A stretch of DNA of 64,000 nt from Myxococcales bacterium (GTDB lineage: Bacteria; Myxococcota; Polyangia; Nannocystales; Nannocystaceae), in the NCBI GenBank assembly GCA_016793465.1, contig JAEUJW010000040.1, forward strand, positions 62,001-126,000, given 5' to 3'. Below, in pieces: positions 53,684-64,000 of this stretch. Below the pieces are notes generated by a model that saw only the letters and a program-made list of their open reading frames with translations, was not told the origin of the DNA and did not search any database. Both the position numbers and the translations under genes were made by a program. Each line of letters starts with the position of its first letter. The stretch's first letter is position 1.

Positions 53684-53919
53684 GCTCCGCGCCCTCTGTC
53701 TGCCGGCAGGGGGATGCGCAGGAGGAGGCCCATCGTGCCGACGCCGTGGCTCGAGTGAGGAGCGAGGGGGCCGTGGTCGGCGCAGACAGTGGAGTCGGAT
53801 GCAGACACGAGGCGCTCGCGGGTGACCCCAAGTTAGCACGCGCTGGTCGCGTCTTTGCACCAGTGTTTTTCCCTGGTGATCGTTTTCGCACAAGGACGTA
53901 CAGTCCGCGTGGGGGGAGC
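53684..53919. promoter_or_regulatory. Divergent promoter region between response regulator and sensor kinase
   Basis: 236 bases with an AT-richer patch at 53830-53895. CACCAG at 53859-53864 and CTGGTG at about 53874-53879 form a six-base inverted repeat around a T-run, a candidate operator. The kinase has GGGGGGAG (53911-53918) just before its ATG at 53920. No sigma-70 hexamers are clear. Confidence 0.4.
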
Positions 53920-59865
<5,946 letters not shown>

Positions 59866-60635
59866 CCGAGCGCAAGCGGACGGAGGACCAACTCCGCGAC
59901 GCCCACGGCCGGCTGGAGGCGCGGGTGAGCGAGCGGACGGCCCAGCTGGCCGCGGCCGTCCGCTCGCTCGAGGCCGAGATCGCCCGCCGCCAGGAGCTGT
60001 CCCTGCGGCTGTCGAACGCGCAGGAGGAGGAGCGCAAGCGAGTGTCGCGGGACCTGCACGACACGGTCGGACAGACGCACGTCGCGCTGACGCTGGCCCT
60101 CGCGGCGACTGCCAAGTCGATCACGTCGTGCGACGAGGCGGCGGGGCAGCTCGCGTACGCGGGCCAGTTGGCCGAGAGCATGGGCCGGGAGCTCCACGAC
60201 GTCGCCATGCGCCTGCGGCCGACCACGCTCGACGACCTCGGCCTCGCGGTCGCCCTCGCAGGGCTGGTGCGCACGTGGTCAGGTCAACAGCGGACCCAGA
60301 TCGACCTGCAGGCCGACCTCGACGGGCGACTACCGAACGAGGTCGAGACGGCCCTTTACCGGCTCGTCCAGGAGGCCCTGACCAACGTGGCCCGGCACGC
60401 CCATGCGACCACGGTCAGCGTGGTCGTAACCCGGGAGTCCGGGGCGGTGACCACGGTCGTCGAGGACGACGGCGTCGGCTTTGACCCGGCGTCGGCCGGC
60501 GCCGACCGGCTCGGCCTCCGCGGCATGCACGAACGAGTGACGCTGATCGGCGGCGAACTGGTCGTCGAGTCCAGCCCGGGGGCTGGCACGACCATCATCG
60601 CCCGGGTTCCGCTGCACGAGTCGCGCCAGAGTTGA

Positions 60636-60964
60636 AGACGGCGGCTCGACGATCTCGAGCGGCGGATGCGGTTGATCGAGGCAGGAGATGGCGGTGCGGG
60701 GTTCGGTCCGGGGGTTCCATCGGTCGCAGTCAGCGACGAGCCCGGCGGACAGCTCGAGCACCAGATCGGCGCGGCGAGCGGGGTGAGCAGGGCCGCGGCG
60801 GACCAGCGCAGGCAGAGGAGGTGCGGTGGTAGAGGAACGGCTGGGTCACCGGGGCCTATCGGGCATGCCGTGGACTACTCGAGGAGCCGGGTGTTACGGC
60901 CCGGTTTGCGAGTTGACCGGAGTTCGGGTACGAAGTCCGCGGAAGCGCCGGAGACGCCGAGCGA
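60636..60964 (+). other. Gap of about 330 bases without a recognised gene
   Basis: Open frames exist, but none has recognisable domains or the local codon pattern. CCGGG/CCCGG with a short loop near 60892-60909 is a weak hairpin that could end the kinase transcript. The segment may hold remnants of the acquired block; nothing firmer can be said. Confidence 0.5.
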
Positions 60965-61459
60965 GTGAACACGGCCACCAATCCCCGGTTCATTCGCCTC
61001 CTGGCCAGCGATGCGCCGCGGGCCATCCTCCTGATCCGGCTCGCGGTCGGCTTCGTGTTCGCCAGCGAGGGCATCCAGAAGTTCCTCTATCCCGACGCGC
61101 TCGGCGCCGGCCGCTTCGCCAAGATCGGCATCCCCTGGCCGGAGGTGACGGGGCCCTTCGTCGGCGTCGTCGAGCTCGTCGGCGGCGTGGCGATCCTGCT
61201 CGGCGTGGCGACGCGGCCGGCGGCCCTGCTGCTGGCGTGCGACATGCTGGTGGCGGTCACGTCGACGAAGCTCCCGATCATGCTCGGACACGGGTTCTGG
61301 GGCTTCGCCGGCCCATCCGTCGCGCGCCATGGCTTTTGGAGCATGGCGCACGAGGGCCGAACCGATCTGGCGATGCTGCTCGGATCGATGTTCCTCGCGC
61401 TGGTCGGCGCGGGCCGAACGTCGATCGACGCCGCGCTGGCGCGGAGGTTCTCGCGATGA
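60965..61459 (+). CDS. DoxX family membrane protein
   Basis: 164 residues from GTG at 60965. Four hydrophobic helices with the DoxX hallmarks: RAILLIRLAVGFVFASEGIQKFLYP at the start, the FVGVVELVGGVAILLGVATRPAALLLACDML core with the conserved E-x-x-G-G, and a C-terminal DLAMLLGSMFLALVGAGR helix. DoxX-type proteins are small inner-membrane subunits linked to thiosulfate:quinone oxidoreductase or to redox stress; the precise role of single-gene members is unclear. The stop overlaps the next ATG as ATGA, and chrA follows, so it is part of a small operon. Confidence 0.85.
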   Translation: MNTATNPRFIRLLASDAPRAILLIRLAVGFVFASEGIQKFLYPDALGAGRFAKIGIPWPEVTGPFVGVVELVGGVAILLGVATRPAALLLACDMLVAVTSTKLPIMLGHGFWGFAGPSVARHGFWSMAHEGRTDLAMLLGSMFLALVGAGRTSIDAALARRFSR

Positions 61460-61566
61460 GGCGAGCAAGCTCGGACGCGCTGGCGCTCGCGGTCGTCGTC
61501 GGCGCGACGCCGGAGTCCGCGGCCGGCGCGGAGCTCTGGCCCACATCGCGGTGCCGTGAGCCATGA
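61456..61566 (+). CDS. 36-codon ORF coupled between doxX-like gene and chrA
   Basis: ATG at 61456 overlaps the DoxX stop as ATGA, and its own TGA at 61564-61566 overlaps the chrA ATG at 61563 as ATGA. Such four-base overlaps on both sides suggest translation. The peptide has a hydrophobic, signal-like middle (ALALAVVVGATPESAAG) and ends WPTSRCREP. No homologue is recognised. Alternatively it is a remnant of a longer gene that keeps only its joints. Confidence 0.35.
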   Translation: MRRASSDALALAVVVGATPESAAGAELWPTSRCREP

Positions 61567-62765
61567 CCGTCGAGCCGGAGGTCCCGCGCCCCACGCCGCC
61601 ACGGCCGTCGAGCGCACAGCCGGAGGCCGATACGCCCTCCCGGGCGTCGCTCCCGGAGCTCGCGGCCTTGTTCGGGCGGCTCGGCGCAACGGCCTTCGGC
61701 GGGCCGGCGGCGCACATCGCGATGATGCACGACGAGGTCGTCAAACGCCGCAAGTGGGTGACGGAGGAGCGCTTCCTCGATCTGCTCGGCGCGACGAACC
61801 TCATCCCGGGCCCGAACAGCACCGAGATGGCGATTCACATCGGCTGGGAGCGCCGCCGCTGGGCTGGCCTCGTCGTCGCCGGCCTCGCGTTCATCGTGCC
61901 GGCGACGGCGATCACGGGCCTGCTCGCGTGGGCCTATGTACGGTTCGGCAGCGTGCCCGCCATGGGCTGGCTGCTGTACGGGGTCAAGCCCGTGATCCTC
62001 GGCGTCGTCGTGCAGGCGATCTGGGGCCTCGCGCCGAAAGCCGCGCCGACGCCCGGCCTGCGGGTGCTCGGGGGTCTCGCCGCGCTGCTCGTCGTGCTCG
62101 GCGTCCACGAGCTCGCGGTGTTGTTCGGCGCGGGCGCCGCGGCGTTCGTGCTCGCGCGAGCCGCCCGGAGGCACTCCGCCAGCGCGGCGTGCCTGCTCCT
62201 GCCGCTCGCACCGACGGCCGCCGCGAGCGCAGCCGGCGCGGTCACGCTGCCGGCCCTGTTTTGGGTGTTCGTCAAGACCGGCTCCGTGCTGTTCGGCAGC
62301 GGTTACGTCCTGCTCGCGTTCTTGCAGACCGATCTGGTCGACCGGCTCGGCTGGCTCACGCAGGCGCAGCTCCTCGACGCCATCTCGGTCGGCCAGGTCA
62401 CGCCCGGGCCGGTGTTCACCACCGCGACCTTCATCGGCTATGTGCTCGCGGGGCCGGGCGGGGCGCTGGTCGCCACCGCCGGCATCTTCCTGCCTGCGTT
62501 CGTATTCGTGGCCCTGAGCGGCCCGCTCGTCCCACGCTTGCGCGCGTCGCCCGGTGCCGCGGCGTTCCTCGACGGGGTGAACGTCGCCTCGCTGGCGTTG
62601 ATGGTCGTGGTGACGATGCAGCTCGGCTGGGCGGCGCTGATCGACGTCCCGGCGGTGTGCCTTGGAGTGGTCAGCGTGATCCTCCTGATCCGGTTCAAGC
62701 TGGGATCGACGTGGCTGATCTTCGGCGGGGCGGCCGTCGGTTGGGCGATCCACGCGATGCGTTGA
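61563..62765 (+). CDS. chrA: Chromate transporter ChrA
   Basis: 400 residues from ATG at 61563. Two homologous ChrA halves with about 10-12 helices: the first holds LFGRLGATAFGGPAAHIAMM, RKWVTEERFLDLLGATNLIPGPNSTEMAIHIG; the second holds VFVKTGSVLFGSGYVLLAFLQTDLV, LTQAQLLDAISVGQVTPGPVFTTATFIGY. The FGGP...E and P-G-P motifs are the family signature. It exports chromate with a proton motive force; a sulfate-like anion is the structural analogue. It follows a DoxX-type gene in an apparent operon. Part of the block that seems acquired; no chrB regulator is visible nearby. Confidence 0.93.
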   Translation: MTVEPEVPRPTPPRPSSAQPEADTPSRASLPELAALFGRLGATAFGGPAAHIAMMHDEVVKRRKWVTEERFLDLLGATNLIPGPNSTEMAIHIGWERRRWAGLVVAGLAFIVPATAITGLLAWAYVRFGSVPAMGWLLYGVKPVILGVVVQAIWGLAPKAAPTPGLRVLGGLAALLVVLGVHELAVLFGAGAAAFVLARAARRHSASAACLLLPLAPTAAASAAGAVTLPALFWVFVKTGSVLFGSGYVLLAFLQTDLVDRLGWLTQAQLLDAISVGQVTPGPVFTTATFIGYVLAGPGGALVATAGIFLPAFVFVALSGPLVPRLRASPGAAAFLDGVNVASLALMVVVTMQLGWAALIDVPAVCLGVVSVILLIRFKLGSTWLIFGGAAVGWAIHAMR

Positions 62766-62775
62766 GTGCGACGCA

Positions 62776-63003
62776 TCACCGCTTCCGTCGGTCGTCAGCC
62801 TCGCGGCGAGCTCCGCCGACCTCCGGCCACGGGGCTCCGGGAGCGCCGTGGACGCCGGAGCCGCCAAGCCCGGAGGGATCAGGCCGCGAGCGGTTGATGC
62901 TCTTGATCCGCGTCCCCTCGGGCCCGCGCAGCACGTAGCCGGTGCGCGGGTTGCCGGTCTGGTCGTGGATGTACTTGCGCAGGCCAAGCACGTGCTTCGA
63001 CAC
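62776..63003 (-). pseudogene. Gene fragment on the minus strand, unknown product
   Basis: The frame contains a convincing protein-like stretch from about 63055 down to 62897: GGQLKIQVSKHVLGLRK, DQTGNPRTGYVLRGPEG and TRIKSINR. Downstream the text turns Pro/Gly/Arg-rich, and there is no clear start upstream (a GTG at 63003 is internal to the conserved-looking stretch). I do not recognise the family. It probably marks the right-hand edge of the acquired block, where a gene was cut. The 335 bases between chrA and the next gene hold nothing else obvious. Confidence 0.4.
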
Positions 63004-63099
63004 CTGGATCTTGAGTTGGCCGCCCTCGCCGCGCTCTCCGCGACATCCTCGCCAAAGTTTCCTCGCGCGACGGGGCCGTCGGCGCGCGCGCGGCCGCGC

Positions 63100-63735
63100 T
63101 CACTCGCCGCGGGACAACGCGCGCGCGTGTCGCGAGGCCAGCTGCTTGCGCTCGCGCTTGCGACGGCGCCTGGCCTCGCCGCCGCTCTCGCCGGGCAGGC
63201 GCTCGCGCACCGCCAGGCTGCCGAGCACCACGCGCCCGAGCAACCGCAGCACCCGCGGCTCGCGGGCCTCGCCCGGGCTGTCGTCCTGCTCGACCGACGC
63301 GAGCACCGCCCCGCAGCGGTTGTCGACCTGCCAGCCCGGCGGGACCAGGATGTCGAGGCTGCCGAACGTCACCCGCACGTCGATCTCGAGCGGCCCCGGC
63401 GGCAGCACCGCCTGGCGCAGGTCGAGCACCACCGAACCGAACAGCGCGCGCACCTGCATGCGCGCCGAGGCCGTCCACGCCCCGTGGCGCTCGATCGACC
63501 CGAGCAGCGCCCGCACCAGCTCCGGCTTGCCGTCGACCGGCACCAGCGCCGCCGTCACCGGCGCCGCCAGCCCGGCCGTCGCCGCCTGCACCTCGGCGAC
63601 CGTGCGCGCCCGCTCGACCTGCTCGAGCCGCTCGTCGAGCTCGTCCTGCTCGACCAGGTCGCGGGCGTAGCCGTCGGCCAGCAGGGTCCGCGCCCTGTCC
63701 TTCTCTCGCAGCAGCAGCTCGGCCGGCGCGACCAC
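63100..63735 (-). CDS. DUF1707 / LiaF-like C-terminal domain protein
   Basis: 211 residues from GTG at 63735. Residues ~10-60 match the DUF1707 SHOCT-like module (REKDRARTLLADGYARDLVEQDELDERLEQVERARTVAEV). Residues ~85-160 look like the LiaF C-terminal (DUF2154, 'cell wall-active antibiotics response') domain: VRALFGSVVLDLRQAVLPPGPLEIDVRVTFGSLDILVPPGWQV with its G-S-V/G-S-L repeats. The end is very basic (RRRRKRERKQLASRHARALSRGE). Members are linked to envelope-stress sensing, but this copy has no evident membrane helix. Resident-like codon use. Confidence 0.82.
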   Translation of the reverse strand: MVAPAELLLREKDRARTLLADGYARDLVEQDELDERLEQVERARTVAEVQAATAGLAAPVTAALVPVDGKPELVRALLGSIERHGAWTASARMQVRALFGSVVLDLRQAVLPPGPLEIDVRVTFGSLDILVPPGWQVDNRCGAVLASVEQDDSPGEAREPRVLRLLGRVVLGSLAVRERLPGESGGEARRRRKRERKQLASRHARALSRGE

Positions 63736-63768
63736 GGACGGTCTTTTACAACAGCCTCCGCCGCCCGT

Positions 63769-64000
63769 CTACGCCGCGCAGATGCCGTAGCGCGGCAGCA
63801 CGTGGTGGAGCACGTCGAAGCGGTGCTCCTGCAGCGCGTCGTGGAACATCTTCCAGTGGCTGCGCATGAACTCCGGCGTGTAGGGGAACACCGCGTCGTC
63901 GAGGTCGTGCTCCTCGGTGGTGCCGAGCGCGTCGCACTTCCACGAGCCCTCGCCCTTGTCGACGTAGAGCGGGGTGCCGCGCCCGAAGCTGAAGGCGCCG
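63769..64000 (-). CDS. C-terminal part of a gene cut by the window edge
   Basis: The minus-strand frame is open from the last base of the window to TAG at 63769-63771, giving 76 residues with resident codon use: GAFSFGRGTPLYVDKGEGSWKC, EEHDLDDAVFPYTPEFM, RSHWKMFHDALQEHRFDVLHHVLPRYGICAA. It has His, Cys and aromatic residues but no motif that I can assign. The start lies beyond the window. It is 34 bases upstream of the DUF1707 start on the same strand, so the two may share a transcript. Confidence 0.6.
   Translation of the reverse strand, partial: GAFSFGRGTPLYVDKGEGSWKCDALGTTEEHDLDDAVFPYTPEFMRSHWKMFHDALQEHRFDVLHHVLPRYGICAA

Noticed and set aside
60885..60945. Hairpin-like stretch considered as a group II intron domain V
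   Set aside because: Only a five-base stem is clear; no catalytic triad context, no reverse transcriptase and no intron boundaries nearby.
63040..63075. AAAGTTTCCTCGCGCG, similar to the ECF-like elements
   Set aside because: On the minus strand the distance to the nearest GTC is only about ten bases, so it does not fit the GGAACTT-N15-GTC pattern.

Overview
The window is very GC-rich DNA with almost exclusively G/C third codon positions. It carries Ser/Thr kinase-ATPase signalling proteins, many lipoproteins with Cys-rich or Ser/Thr-rich linkers, alpha-2-macroglobulins, PAS-STAS proteins and lysine/alanine-rich histone-H1-like tails. That mix points to a myxobacterium-like delta-proteobacterium, most like Nannocystis and its relatives. 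This is an inference from gene content and composition, not from a marker gene. I saw no rRNA, tRNA, CRISPR array or complete insertion sequence.

Layout. 1-1.6 kb: the end of a gene with a histone-like tail, then a low-GC RhuM-type gene with a disrupted C-terminus. 1.5-7.4 kb: a bifunctional salicylyl-CoA 5-hydroxylase/oxidoreductase, a membrane-fused spermidine-synthase-like protein and a Uma2-type nuclease-like protein. 7.5-16.5 kb (all minus strand): a large Ser/Thr kinase with an AAA ATPase, a DUF1801 protein with a histone-like tail, an OPT-family transporter and two tandem PAS-STAS proteins. 16.6-26 kb: an acyl-CoA ligase; then on the minus strand a thioredoxin-reductase-like flavoprotein coupled to folB, two paralogous ferritin-like lipoproteins flanking a DEAD-box helicase, and a porin. 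26-45 kb: two giant alpha-2-macroglobulin-family lipoproteins, each preceded by an ECF-sigma-like promoter of the same geometry. Between them lie small membrane proteins and lipoproteins, a phosphatase-like protein, a TPR-like envelope protein and an Old Yellow Enzyme homologue. 45.2-47 kb: a two-gene module of an OLD/RecF-like ATPase and a PD-(D/E)XK-like protein. 47-52.7 kb: a GT-C-like membrane protein, a lipoprotein, a second membrane-fused spermidine-synthase-like protein and a DUF1571 protein.

53.0-62.8 kb looks like an acquired block. At its left edge a response regulator abuts the stranded 3' end of another gene. It holds a LuxR-type response regulator divergent from a giant CheB-CheR-PAS-GAF histidine kinase, which is split by an apparent one-base deletion near 59,685, then a doxX / 36-codon ORF / chrA unit joined by ATGA overlaps. 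After 62.8 kb the resident style returns with a gene fragment, a DUF1707 protein and a gene cut by the window edge.

The most notable signals are the ATPase-nuclease module, H1-like tails on three unrelated proteins, the paired alpha-2-macroglobulins with matching promoters, and a marked tendency for A/T-only runs to contain TTAA. Most long opposite-frame ORFs are by-products of the high GC content and were left out.
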